DNA of 64,000 nt from Dipteris shenzhenensis (taxonomy: Eukaryota; Polypodiophyta; Polypodiopsida; Gleicheniales), in NCBI GenBank assembly GCA_047967505.1, contig CM106538.1. The stretch is one strand, 5' to 3'. The notes beneath the pieces were generated by a model. It was given only the letters and a program-made list of their open reading frames with translations, was not told the DNA's origin and did no database searches. Below are positions 33,511 to 45,337 of this stretch, in pieces; position 1 is the stretch's first letter, and each line of letters opens with the position of its first letter. The translations under genes were made by a program, and so were the position numbers.

Positions 33511-33674
33511 TGGAATTGCTATCTCGCTTAAAAGTCTACTTGAGGAGTATGGCACTATTATAACAATGCTCACTAATCTACCTAAGGAGTATTGGAATTG
33601 CTATCTTGCTTAAAAGTCTACCTGAGGAGTATGACACTATTGTAACTGCCCTCACCAATCTACCAGAGATCAGT
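33511..33674 (+). repeat. 82-bp tandem duplication in TRG2 gag
   Basis: TGGAATTGCTATCTCGCTTA (33511) recurs as TGGAATTGCTATCTTGCTTA (33593), giving two units of 82 bp with several mismatches. As 82 is not a multiple of three, it shifts the gag frame. Confidence 0.8.
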
Positions 33675-33898
33675 TTGGTAGAAATAGAGGCATCCCTCTT
33701 GGAAGAGGAAAGGAAGATTAAACAGAGGAATGACTACAAAGAAAATGGGGCATATTTGGTCAAAGGCAACTTCAAGGGATCTACCACCAAGAGCAAGATT
33801 AAGTGCAACTTTTGTGGAAAGCCTGGACACTTTGGAAAAGAATGCTATGGAAAGAAGAAATTTTTAGCCAATTTTGTGGAAGAAGCAAAGAAAGAAGA

Positions 33899-34081
33899 TG
33901 TGGGGGTTAAAGGCCAATGTACCTTAACCCCAGTTATGTACAATACTCAAACACACATATATATGGATGACATAGAAGATTAGGGTGTTCATCACCCACC
34001 AAAAACTTGTGTGCCTCTCTCTTCTGGCTCTCACTCTCTCAACTTCTTCCGTTTCGCTTCTGTTGTTGTTGAGATCTCTCA
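33899..34081 (+). repeat. 5' LTR of C1a (183 bp); 3' LTR at 44492-44670 (179 bp)
   Basis: Starts TGTGGGGGTTAAAGGCC and ends GAGATCTCTCA. The 3' copy starts TGTGGAGGTTAAAGG and has the same end. Both contain ATGTACAATACTCAAACACA, also present in the C1b LTRs. Confidence 0.85.
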
Positions 34082-37000
34082 ACTGGTATCAGAGCACATG
34101 TGTTCTAGCTGAGCCTGAGTGTGTGCCTAGAGCTCGAAGTCTGCTATAGCTCCTTTGTGAGAGACTCTGTTGTGTGACTTTACCTGCATCTTGGTGTATA
34201 GAGACCTTGTAGAAACCTTTGGAAAGTTCTCTGAGTGGTCTTTTGCAAGCTAGCAGGAGGTTTTGGAGGCAAAAGACAGTCTATTTTAGCCCTGAGAGTC
34301 TTGTGATGAAGATATCTTTCTCTAATCTCGACCTGAGATCAAAAGAAAAGTTGTAGAATACATTGAGTACTTCATTTTTTGCTTTTACAGCTCTATCATC
34401 CGAGTTTTCAGTGAAAAGTTACAGGTCCTGCAAAAAGTGACAGATTTTCATCATTAAAAAGATGATGGGACAAACTTTTCTTTGTGGAAAGAACACATAA
34501 GGGATGTGCTTATTCAAAAGAAGCAGATTTAACCCTTGGCAAGGATTGGAGCTAAGTTTGCAGATATGTCTGAGGATGATTGGAATGAGTTGGATGCATT
34601 ACCAAAGTCTATTGTTATACTTTATCTTGTAGAGTCAGTTTATTTCATAGTAGTAAATGAGTAGACTACGAAAGCTTTGTGGAAGAAATTATGTGCCACT
34701 TATGAGAAGGAAATGACCTCTAATAAAGTTTACCTCATGAAGAGGTTATTTGAGCTGTAGATGAAGGAAGGGGTCTCCATTGCTTCTCACTTGAATGAAT
34801 TCAATATTATTTTCAGCCAGCTTCAAGTTCAGAAGATGAATTTTGATGTGGAGACTAAGGCAGTATTTCTCTTGCGTTCATTGCCATCAGGGTAGCTTGT
34901 TGGTCGAGGAGATTAGACGAAAGTCAATGGATGGCAACAAGCAAGATGCAGCCTTAAATGTGCAAAAGGGTAGATCACACTTTAGGGGGAAGTTCCAAAA
35001 AAGAGGGAAGTCTCGTAGCAAATCCAGGGCATGGAACATTGAGCGTTACCATTGTGACAAGAAGGGCCACATGAAAACGGATTGCTACAAGCTGAAAAGA
35101 GAGCAAAAGGATAAGAAAAAGAATGAAAATTGGGGTGCAAATAAGAAGGAAGAGAGTCCAAGGGAGGACAAAGGAAAAGTGAAGATCGAGGAGATCAATG
35201 TAGTCATCACTGATGATAATGATAATGGCATTTTCTTCATGTCTAGTCTACTTGCAGACTTGCTTACCACTTCAGATGATGCATATTCCTAGGATTGGAT
35301 TTTGGATTCTGGTGCTTCATTCCATGTTACTCCCCATAGGGGATGGTTCTCCACTTATGATAGTGGAAAGACAGGTTGTGTGCATCTTAGAAATAACTAT
35401 GCATGTGACATAGTGGGAGCAGGTGACATTAAGTTTTCTTTTGCAAATGGGCCTGCATTTGTTTTGAAAAATGTAAGATGTGTACTTAAGTTAACCAAGA
35501 GTCTTATTTCAGTGGGTCAGTTACATGATGCTGGTTTTCAGGCCACATTTGGCTTTCATAGTTGGAAAATTCAAAAGGGCTCTATGGTTTTGGCAAGGGG
35601 TGCCAAGTGTGGGACACTGTATCCCGTACATGTATCAAGGGTGTCGGATCATATTGTTGTACTTCTTTGTGGCATTGCCGATTGGGGCACATGAGCCAGA
35701 ATGGAATGAAACTCTCATGCCGTTTGGATTATGTACCGCATTTGAGTTTTTTTGATTTTGAATTGCTAGTTGGGACACATGAGCCGGAATGGAATGAAAC
35801 TCTTATGTCGTATGGGTTATGTACCGCATTTGAGTTTTTTGAATTTTGAATTTTGTGAGCACTGTCTCTATGGGAAGCATACTAAATCAGCCGAGGAAAG
35901 AAAGAGCTTGAAAGGCTTAATTTGGTGCATTCAAACATATGTGGTCCCATGCCTACATGATCATTAGGCGGGGCTGAATACTATGTGACATTCATTGATG
36001 ATGCAACTAGGAAAGTGTGGGCTTATACTATACCTCGAAAGAGCAATGTGTTCCATGTATTTGAAAAATGGCTAGCTTTGGCTGAAAATCAGTCAGGTAG
36101 AACGCTTAAATGCCTAAGGACTGATAATAGAGAGTATATCTCTCATGACTTTGAACATTTTTGTGATACATGTGGGATTAAGAGGGAGCTCACATTTCAT
36201 ATTCCAGAGTAGAATCCAGCTGAAAGGTTGCAATGTATGCTTTCCAATGCAAGTCTTTCTGGTGGTCTTTAGGATGAGGCAATGAAGATTGTAGTGCATG
36301 TGATCAATAGATCACTAGTAAGATTTTGGGGTATTCCTAAAGAGAAATGGAGTGGCAAGAATCCCTCTTACTCTCATTTGTGTATATTTGGGTGTGAGGC
36401 ATATGCACATGTGCCAAAAGAGCTTCGGAAGAAGCTAGATCCTAAGTCTAGGAAATGCATCTTTTTGGGTTATGGTGAAAGTGGAGGGATGGGCTATCGT
36501 CTCTGGGATCCAGAAGCAAAGAAGATCATACGAATCCATGATGTGGTCTTCAATGAGAAGAAGATGCATAAGACACCCATGAGGGATGTGGAAATGAGGA
36601 GAATCACTTTCCAAGATGTGAATCCAGCCACATATGTTGATAGATAGCAAGCTGTCCATGCGCCAAATCTACAGGAAATGGTGCCACCAGGTACTCTCAT
36701 AGGTATACAATCAAGGGTAGATGATGGATCATCTATTAGTGGAAATGATGATCCAAATGTGGCTGATATGTAGGCAGGACAGCAAGCTGAAATGCCCTTG
36801 AGAAGATCATCTAGAGTGTCTAGACCACTATGTGATGCTTACTGATTGAGGGGGGCCTTGTTACTACAGAGAGGCTATGATGCATGAGGATTAGTGCAAG
36901 TGGGAGTATGCTATGCAATAAGAGATGAATTCACTCATGAAAAATTAGACTTGGGACTTGGTTTCCTTGCCACAACGAAAGAAAGCAGTGCCATGTAAAT

Positions 37001-37989
37001 GGGTCTACAAGATGAAGGTAACAGGTGATGCTGTGCCTAAGTACAAGGTTTTTTGGTTGCTAAAGGGTTCAAGCAAGAGAAAGGTGTGAAATTTGATAAG
37101 ATCTTCTCTCTAGTTATGAAGATGACCACACTTAGATGCATACTTAGACTTGTGGCAGAAGAGGATATGGAGCTTATGTAGATGGATGTCAAGACAGCTT
37201 TCTTGCATGGGGATCTGCATGAGGAAATTTACATGGTATAGCCGAAAGGCTTTGAAGAAAAGGGCAAAGAGCATTTGATTTGCAACCTGAAAAAGAGTCT
37301 CTATGGGCTTAAGCAAGCGCCTAGAGAATGGTATCAAAAGTTTGATGCTTTCATTCGGTCCCAGGGTTTCAAAAGAAGTGAGATTGATCACTACCTCTAA
37401 ATTAAAGGGCTAAGGATAATATCTTGATACTCTTTTCACTTTATGTGGATGATATGCTATTGGCTAGCAAGAACACTTATCAGCTAGATGCATTGAAGAC
37501 CAAGTTGCATGAGGCCTTTGACATGAAGGATTTGCGACCTCCAGATCATATTCTTTGGATGCGCATCACGCGTGACTGTAGTAGGAAACTCCTTTGGCTT
37601 TCACAGAAGGAGTATGTTACAAAAGTGTTGCAACATTTCAATATGGAGGGGGGGAAGGCAGTAAGTACTCCATTGCCTCCATATGTGAAACTGAGTCAGG
37701 CAAATAGTCCCAAATTAGATGAGGAGAGGTCCATGATGGCCAAGGTTCCTTATGCATCAGAGGGGTTGGGAATCTGATGTATGCTATGATGGCTACTAGA
37801 CCGGACATTGCATTTGTAGTGGGAGTTGTTAGCCAATATATGGCTAATCCAAGAAAGAGACATTCAGAGGCAATTAAGTGCATCATGAGGTGTATGAAGG
37901 GTACCTAGGAGATGTATATCTGCTTTGGTAGAGGAGAGATGCGTGTACTTCGGTACACAAATTCAGACTATGCAAGGCATGTGGATGCC

Positions 37990-38508
37990 TTCTCCTATTC
38001 AGAGAAAAGCTTCATTGGCCCTCAAAAACAAGGAGAAATAGAATGGCGACAAGTGAGACCATGACATACCCCCTCTACATCAAAATGAGAATTGATTGAA
38101 ATGAATACTTGGCTCCTATGCAATATGCACCTGTGTTTGGGAGGAGAAACCTATAGACAGGTCTCAGGTATCCCCATGGGATTCACTTGCTCCCCTCTAT
38201 GGTGCAACCTCTACCTATTCAAGTTGGAATACAATTTCACCTTAAGACTCACAGTTGCACCAACTATGTATTGATTACTTGTGTACTTTGCCACTAGTTT
38301 GATAGGTCCTACAAAGTCCAACTCCTTGAGCAGTGGGCTGGCCCAATTGTTGGCAAAGGTCACAACTTTTTGCAAACAATCTAGCATCCTTCTGCATGGT
38401 TGGCCACCATAAACCTGCCTACAAAAATTTCTTTGTGGTGACTTTGCCCGCAAAATGGCCACCTGAAACCCCACAATGGGCTTCCATTAGCATTGCCTCC
38501 TCCTTTGT
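37990..38508. other. Filler patch in C1a RNase H, built from other retroelements
   Basis: C1a coding is homologous to C1b up to HVDA (about 37988) and again from VGGVVSWMSRRQ (about 38509). The roughly 30-50 bases expected between are replaced by ~520 bases. The left part to about 38090 is unidentified. The middle encodes a plus-strand RT-like fragment and the right a minus-strand gypsy integrase fragment. No target duplication or terminal repeat frames the patch, so break repair that copied ectopic templates is the likeliest origin. Confidence 0.6.
38095..38248 (+). pseudogene. Reverse-transcriptase fragment, Penelope-like in character
   Basis: One open stretch reads LGGETYRQVSGIPMGFTCSP then LWCNLYLFKLEYNF. 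The Y.Q..GIPMG...SP...NLYL pattern is RT motif 4 of the Penelope-like or related type, unlike the copia and gypsy RTs around it. The YxDD box and the rest of the enzyme are absent. The clade assignment is from the motif only. Confidence 0.4.
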
Positions 38509-38550
38509 AGGTGGTGTAGTGTCGTGGATGTCTCGCAGACAGGAGTGTGT
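38250..38550 (-). pseudogene. Gypsy integrase fragment (zinc module and start of core)
   Basis: The minus strand reads EAHCGVSGGHFAGKVTTKKF, a stop, then AGLWWPTMQKDARLFAKSCD and LCQQ: the His-His-Cys-Cys module of Ty3/gypsy integrase. A frameshift leads to LDFVGPIKLVAKYTSNQYIV, the first part of the catalytic core. It lies antisense inside copia sequence. It is a different gypsy lineage from GyB. Confidence 0.7.
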
Positions 38551-38915
38551 TTCTTTGTCTACCCATAGAGGCCGAGTATGTTGCAACCACAAAGGGTTGC
38601 AAGGAGGTGTAAAAATAGTGGGAGAGAGGGAAGGAGTCTCACTTGCGGCTTTCTCACTTACACAATGGGGGAATACACACAGGTGGAGGCTGAAAACAAT
38701 TTTCCTCTTCTTAGTTGTGAAAGCCAAAAGAACTCAAGTACAAAGAAATAGAACCCTATATGTGGGTCTCAAAACCAAACTCAACTAACTAAGGTGGCAT
38801 ACTAACTGAGCCACGAACTAGAGTAGATAAGGATAGCTATCATCTAGTTATTATTCATGGGTGGTGTACCAACCACATCTGTAGCTAACAAGTCGGTGAC
38901 ATAAATGCACAACAG

Positions 38916-41900
38916 TCACCCTGGCATATCACGAGTGGAGCTCGATATCTCAACACTCCCCCTCGAGCTCAATCCCAATTCTTGCACACCAAGGAGGTCT
39001 CTGAACTTGCACAACTTCTCTGTGCCCAATGCCTTCGTGAATATGTCAGCCATCTGATCCTCTGTGCTGACATAAACTAGATCAATAAGACCTAGTAAAA
39101 CCTTCTCCTGCACATAGTGATAATGCAGCTCAATGTGCTTTGTTCTAGCATGATAGACTGGGTTGTTTGCCAAGTGTATACTACTCATGTTGTCACAATA
39201 AATGACAACTGGCCCATCTGTAGACTGATGCATATCATAAAGTAGCTTATGCAACCAAGCTACGTCACATGCAACCATTGCTGCACCCCTATACTCAGCC
39301 TTTGTGCTCGACAAGGCAACTGTAGGCTGTTTCTTACTGCTCCAGGTGACTACAGCGCTCCCAAAAGAGAACACATATCCACTGTTAGATCGTCTTTCAG
39401 AAGTACTACCAGCCCAATCAGCATCAGTGTATCCATGCAACTGTATCTGAACCCAACCTCATAAAATAGTCCATACTGCAATGTGGACTTCACATACATG
39501 TGAGTATGCATCTAGCCGCATCCAAATGTAGTTTCCTTGGAGCCCACATAAACTGACTTACCAATCCAACAGCATAGCTTAGATCTGGCTTGGTAATAGT
39601 CATATAAATCAAACTTCCTACTATGCGTCTGTACATAGTAGGGTCTTCCAGAAGCTCACCTGCATCTGTGCTCAGCTTCACATTCTGCTCCAAAGGAACT
39701 GAAATAGGCTTACAGCCTGTCATCCCATATTTGGACAGCATGTCCAATCCATACTACCTCTGCAAGAGCTGTATCCCACTTGGTGATCTAATCACCTCAA
39801 TGCCCAAGAAATAACGCAGCTCTCCCAAATTCTTCATCTCAAACTTCTGCGTCAATAGCATTTTCACATGAAGGATATCTTCATCATTATAACCTGTGAT
39901 GATCAAATCATCAACATAAATGACAAGCAGCATAATACCTTTCTCTGTTTTTCTCACATAGAGTGAGAAATCTGCCTTGGAAATCTGAAAGCCAATAGTG
40001 ACAAGATACTGTCCTATCTTGTCAGACCATGCTCTAGGTGCTTGCTTCAAGCCATACAAGGCTTTCTTCAACCTGCAAATAAACTCAGGATGAATAGCAT
40101 GAACATAACCTGGTGGCTGCTCCATAAAGACCTCTTCTTGCAAATCACCATGCAAGAAGGCATTCTTTACATCCATCTGATGTAAAGACCATCCCTTTGA
40201 TGCAGCCATAGCAATGACTACTCTTACAGTTGCCATCCTTGCAACCGGATTGAATGTTTCTTCATAATCAATGCCATATGTCTGTGCATACCCCTTGACA
40301 ACTAATCTTGCCTTGTATCTATTCACAGAACCATCTGCATTGTGCTTGATCTTATAGACCCACTTACAGCCAATTGCATTCTTGTCTTTAGGCAAAGGCA
40401 CCAATTCTCATGTAGCATTTGCTTCCAAGGCATCCATTTCTTCATCCATGGCTTTCTCCCATTTTTCATTTCCCATGGCTTGCTCAAAAGAAGTAGGTTC
40501 TGGTTCCTGTATCACTTTGACCATATAGGTATAGTGAATGGCTGTAAATCCATCATATTTCAGCCTATCCACAGGATACCTAGCTCTGGTAGATCTATGC
40601 AAAATAGGCTCACTTCCAGGTGCTCTCAAAACATCCCTGGTCTTCCTTACTCTAGGTGTAACAATAGAAGGAATACTCAACTCATCATCAATGCTCTGTT
40701 CTAAGCCACTGGATTCACCATCCACATAAGAGTGACCTGCACTCACATCAAACATGGGCTGATCTACCTTCTCTTTTCCTTTTCGTGATACCTGCGTACC
40801 ACTATCTGCATTGCTTTGAGGAGATTCTCCTGATCTCAATCTGCCTGTCCATGGCGAAGTATGTGAACCACTTCTAGAGGACACTATAGGTCCACTAATA
40901 TTTTGTGATTGCTACTGTGAATTCTGTGTAGCATTACCATTTTGTGCATCTACATCAATTATCACATTTATTGGTTTATACCAGCTGCTCATATCTCATC
41001 AAAAACAACATCTCTGCTCACTGTAAACTTACGAGAAGAAGGGTTATAGCATCTATACCCTTTCTACTGCAGAGAATAACCAATAAAGACGCACTTCTCA
41101 GCCTTTGGATCCAACTTGGACCTCAACTCATCTGGCACATGAACATAGGCAATGCAACCAAAATTCCTACCAGTATACATCTCCTCTGGCATCATGCCAT
41201 GTATTGCTGTAGTGGGAGTCCTGTTCATTATGTAAACTGCTATAACAACTGCTTCAGCCCAATAATAATCTGGTAGATTTTTTTCATTTAGCATGGCCTA
41301 AGATACCTCTCCAATATGCCTATTTTTCCTTTCTGCAAGTCCATTTTGCTGTGGGGTATGACTGCATGAATATTGCTGCTTTATGCCATGCTCCTGTAAG
41401 AACCTTGCAAACTCATTTGAGAGGTACTCTCCCCCTCCATCTGACCTTAGGCATTTTATTTGCAGGCCTATTTCTTTTTCAACCATAGCTTTAAAAGCTT
41501 TGAAGTGCCCAAACACTCCACTTTTCTTTTTCATAAAATACACCCAAACTTTCCTGCTGAAGTCATCAATGAAAGTGACAAAATAGTGGTAGCCTCCAAT
41601 AGATGCAACTTTAGTAGTCCACACATCAAAGTGGATTAATTCCAATAGCTTTTTACTCTCTTGAACATGCCTAGGAAATGGTTTCCTTGCCTGTTTTCCA
41701 AATTGACAGGCTTCACAAACCTTATGCATTTTTGAAACCTTGAATTTTGGCAATCTTGCGACAATATTTTGGGCTTGCATTGATTTAAGTCGTTGTATAT
41801 TAACATGACCAATGCGTTTATGCCAGATATCAATATCTGCAACTACACCGGTCCCATGTGCAAACATTGCTGCACTCAATTCAGGCATGTCTGCATCCAA

Positions 41901-43260
41901 TGTAAACATCCTGCCTTTCTTCTTTCCTTTTGCTATCAAGCGACCGTTATTTTTCATATCCTCAACAAAGCATCCATGAGGATTAAATCTGACCTGCAAG
42001 CCCTGCTCAACCATTTTACCAACAGAAACTAGGTTCTTGGTGATGTTCGGGACATGAAATACATCAGACAAGTATTTCTTTTTCCCATCCTGCATAGACA
42101 AAGGAATTTTACCAATCTACACAATAGGATGTGCAGTATCATCACCAGTCTCCACAAACCCTGGTTTTTCCATTTTCCTTGCATCCTGCATCCATTCTGC
42201 ATGACCTGTCATGTGGTTTGATGCACCTGAGTCAACATACCACACATCATTTCATTCTTCTGCACTTGTCACAGAATTGGTCATGTGCTGCATCATAAAT
42301 AGATGCTCATTTCTTTCATCACCCTGTTTACTAGAAGATGCATAATTGCCTTGCTGCAATTTTCCATTCATAATGTCATTCTACTTTTTGTAGCAGTCCT
42401 TAGCCATATGACCCATTTTACCATAGTAGTAGCATTCAACATTGTTATTTGCATTTTGGCCTCTTTGCCATCCATCACGGGCTCTTTGGCTCCCCTTGCC
42501 TCTAGAGTTACCACGTCCTCCTCCATAGGACTAGTTTTCTTGAGTTTGCTGCATGTTCTGATTTCTACCACGGCCTACAGATCGGCCCCCTCTTCCTCTG
42601 CCTCTACCTCTTCCAGCATTTGAGTAGAAGACAATTTCTTTTGAAGTTCATCCTGAAGAAGATGCCACCCCATTTCTCTGCTCTTCAGAAATTAGAAGAG
42701 CAAACAACTCTTCAAAATCAAGAAATTTTTCATGGACAACAATGGATGTCCGGAACTGTGCATAATCCTTTCCTAGACCATTCAAGGTCACAGAAACTAG
42801 ATCATCATCTTCCACTGGCGACCCAATGGAAGCAAGTGCATCTGCAATTTTCTTCACCTTCATGTGGTAGTCATTTATGCTCAAATTTTCTCTCTGCACA
42901 TTGTGCAACTCCTATTTGAGTTGCATTTTCCTGGCTTGCATATTTGTGCTGTACATTTTTGCCAAAGTATCCCATGCCTCCTTTGGCGTACTTGCATCCT
43001 GAATATGCACAATCATAGAATCTAAAATACTGATAGACAGTCAGTACATAACTTTTCTGGCTCTCTCATGCCATCCTTTAAATGCCTGCATTTCCTGTTG
43101 ATTGGGAACATTAGGAAGAATTGGTTCTTCTTCATTTCCTGTAATGAACTTCCCAATAGCCTTTTCCCATAAGGAAATTCGTCATTCTAAACTTCCATGC
43201 CTGGAAGTTGTTCTTGTCAAGCTTTTCAGTGACAATCTGTGAAAGAGAGTCAGACGCCAT
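38916..43260 (-). pseudogene. C2a gag-pol polyprotein, broken
   Basis: ATG at 43260 (MASDSLSQIVTEKLDKNNFQ, aligned with the C2b start). Stops or frameshifts divide it into gag (42648-42908 is one open part: HNVQRENLSINDYHMKVKKI), a zinc knuckle whose second Cys is Tyr (CYYYGKMGHMAKDC), protease (DSGAS), integrase (41298-42101, with HKRIGH, CEACQ, RSDGGGEYLS), RT (39754-40404, with ALYGLKQAPRAW and IYVDDLIITG) and RNase H (38916-39440, with TDADWAGS and TKAEY). The final codons run about 40 bases into the 3' LTR, as in C2b. RT is open; gag and integrase are not. Confidence 0.85.
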
Positions 43261-43802
43261 TACAGAACATTGCAAAATATATTGTCACTGCAAAAAACAC
43301 ACCTTTTGCCTCACACGGGCAAATCTACAAAACTGACGAAAGTGGTATTTGACCACACAGTCACTTCCTAGTGACGATTTTGCATCAACAGGCAACAAGC
43401 ATGATTCTGCAACTCCCAATATCTCTGCACACAAGCATACGATGCAATTTCTGCAGCAACTTTTCACTGACCAGCCGAGCAGTGGTCGCACAACAAAAAC
43501 ATGCCTTTTTTAGAGTGCCTGCGAAGAACTTCCGCCTTCAAAAAGGGCCTCAAAATGGCCTCGAATAAGAAAAATAATGTCACCCACGGTTTTGCCTTTT
43601 CCTGCAGCATATAGTGCGCTCTCGCTACACCACGAAGGGCGTCTCAATCTGAGACAGTGTACTCTTGCACTTCTGGCTGTGCTACCTGTAGAGATTTGCT
43701 CCCAAACTCAAAATAGGAAAGCAACACTGGTCCTCTTACCAAGACACCGCGAACTTGGTTTGCTTTCTTGAGCTCCTTACCACGAACAAAGCTTTGATAC
43801 CA

Positions 43803-44153
43803 TGTAAAGATAGTGGGAGAGAGGGAAGGAGTCTTACTTGCGGCTTTCTCACTTACACAATGGGGGAATACACATAGGTGGAGGCTGAAAACAGTTTTCC
43901 TCTTCTTAGTTGTGAAAGCCAAAAGAACTCAAGTACAAAGAAATAGAAGAACCCTATATGTGGGTCTCAAAACCAAACTCAACTAACTAAGGTGGGATAC
44001 TAACTGAGCCACAAACTAGAGTAGATAAGGATAGCTGTCATCCAACTATTATTCGTGGGTGGTGTACCAACCGCATCTGCAGCTAACAAGTCGGTGACAT
44101 AAATGCACAACGGTCACCTTGGCATATCACGAGTGGAGCTCGATATCTCAACA
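43803..44153 (-). repeat. 5' LTR of C2a (351 bp); 3' LTR at 38608-38955 (348 bp)
   Basis: On the minus strand both start TGTTGAGATATCGAGCTCCA and end in the TTTACA-type terminus (TATCTTTACA in the 5' copy, TATTTTTACA in the 3' copy). Confidence 0.9.
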
Positions 44154-45337
44154 GGAGGCTATATGGCTTGATCGACTAGTGGGAGATTTGGGGATTCATA
44201 TAGGTGTACCGACATTGATAGTGATTCCATGAGTGCTATTTAGCTAGCACGGAATCCTGTCTTTCATGCAAAGACCAAACACGTTGAGGTCAGGTACCAT
44301 TTCATCAGGGAGGTACTTGAGGACAAGCGCATAGAGGTTGTCAAGGTTCATACAGATGATAACCTTGCATATATGTTGATGAAGAGTCTACCTACTCAGC
44401 AATTTGAGTATTGTCGTGTATTGATGGGCATTGGATAGTATATCCACTGGTTGTTCTCCCTTAAAGGCACATTGTCCTTTAAGTGGGAGGTTGTGGAGGT
44501 TAAAGGCCACTGTACCTTAACCCCAATTATGTACAATACTCAAACACACATATATATGGATGACACAGAAGATTAGGGTGTTCACCCACCAAAAAATTTT
44601 GTGGCTCTCTCTTCTGGCTCTCCCTCTCTCTCACCTTCTTTCATTTTGCTTCCATTGTTGAGATCTCTCAAAAGAAGAAGAACCAGAGGATGCTAAAGCT
44701 CTCACTGCTTTTATCACCCAAGTCAATCTTGATAAGGGTGATGACCCATATATCTTCTAAGTTGTGTGTGTGTGGTCATTAAGGGTTCTCTGCCCTAGGA
44801 TGTCCCCCGTAAATGATTGTTAGTATTATGTTTGAGTTACTACATTGTTAGACCCATGGGAATTTCTCATGCATAGTCATTGTCCATTCTCCCAGTTGTA
44901 AACCAAGAGCCATAACTAGAGTGAGTCACAGGTTGGGATCATGAGTGTTGTTACTAGGTGTGAACAAGCCATGAAGCTTCCCATGTACTACTGCTAGGGT
45001 GAGGCTGTCAATTTGTGGGGGGGTATGTTGGACAAATTGATGTAATGGGGTGTACCAAGGGGTACAAGGTTTGTGTCACCACATGGTGGTTAGTATGACC
45101 AGGTTAGGTGGTTAGTGTGACCAGGTTAGGTGGTAGAAGAGTTTATTAGGTGCGATTGAGAGATTCATGGGCTTGATTGAGAGATCAATAGAGTAATTTG
45201 TGGATCTTGAGGTGCTCTTCCTTTGGCACATGCATTGTATTAGTTTCCCTTAAAAGGGCTCCTCTACTCTTGAATAAACATCCTTTTCACTTCATTGTTG
45301 ATTCACTTTATGCTTTCCTTGCTGTTCTATCTGTCCA

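Larger units (their letters stand above)
38608..44153 (-). mobile_element. C2a: Ty1/copia element inserted antisense in C1a
   Basis: The target duplication GGAGG lies at 38603-38607 and 44154-44158. 3' LTR 38608-38955, 5' LTR 43803-44153; the primer-site complement GCTTTGATACCA is at 43791-43802 (TGGTATCAAAGC on the minus strand). A purine tract (GAGGGGGAG, minus strand) abuts the 3' LTR. By eye the LTRs differ at about 15 positions and one 3-bp gap in ~350 bp, mostly transitions. It is the same family as C2b, recognisable from both protein and the TGTTGAGATATC...TTTACA LTR ends. Confidence 0.9.
34440..44438 (+). pseudogene. C1a gag-pol, heavily mutated
   Basis: Same layout as C1b. Gag: DGTNFSLWKEHIRDVLIQKK near the start, whose ATG is lost. 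The zinc knuckle is damaged (first Cys is Arg: RYHCDKKGHMKTDC). Protease: WILDSGASFHVTPH (about 35300). Integrase: FIDDATRKVWAY and later pieces, with the Glu region lost in a short deletion near 36210. RT: ALYVDD-type box as LYVDDMLLAS (37441). RNase H is cut by filler DNA at about 37990-38508 and by C2a at 38608; it resumes at 44154 and stops at 44436-44438. Numerous stops and frameshifts, and a local duplication of the GHMS.NGMKL segment at 35690-35830. Confidence 0.8.
33899..44670 (+). mobile_element. C1a: Ty1/copia element inside TRG2, itself split by C2a
   Basis: LTRs are 33899-34081 and 44492-44670. The primer site TGGTATCAGAGC lies at 34084-34095; a purine tract (AGTGGGAGGT) precedes the 3' LTR. 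Flanks read GAAGA (33894-33898) and AAAGA (44671-44675), a target duplication with one mismatch. It belongs to the same family as C1b, with closely similar LTRs and protein. The LTRs differ at a dozen or more bases plus small gaps, so it is clearly older than C1b. Codons of TRG2 gag continue across it. Confidence 0.85.
32047..44760 (+). pseudogene. gag: TRG2 gag, interrupted by two insertions
   Basis: Copia-type gag. MASKTKIDKFEGEGFHTWQT starts at 32047 and runs to DEKALAI, where a 1-kb insertion splits it. It resumes at 33277 with IALGLSDSYIHHIDNCDTAH and AAWRHLE. An 82-bp duplication frameshifts the middle. The frame recovers as LKSLPEEYDTIVTALTNLPE and SLLEEERKIK. The zinc knuckle CNFCGKPGHFGKEC follows at about 33808-33849. 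C1a enters after FVEEAKKE, and the frame continues from 44676 as EEPEDAKALTAFITQVNLDK, stopping at 44758-44760. Nothing like pol lies between this stop and the 3' LTR at 45026. Confidence 0.78.
30790..45332 (+). mobile_element. TRG2: gag-only LTR retrotransposon with nested insertions
   Basis: The target duplication GTCCA lies at 30785-30789 and 45333-45337. LTRs are 30790-31087 and 45026-45332. The primer site TGGTATTAGAGCC starts at 31090, two bases after the 5' LTR; a G-rich tract precedes the 3' LTR. Of its 14.5 kb, 33899-44670 is the nested copia element C1a and 32230-33267 a DNA-transposon-like insertion; TRG2 itself is about 2.7 kb. It carries a small basic ORF, gag with a zinc knuckle, and no pol. 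Confidence 0.83.

Noticed and set aside
38333-38788. Plus-strand 151-codon frame across the C1a/C2a junction
   Set aside because: Composite of antisense gypsy integrase, C1a RNase H and the C2a LTR; not a gene.
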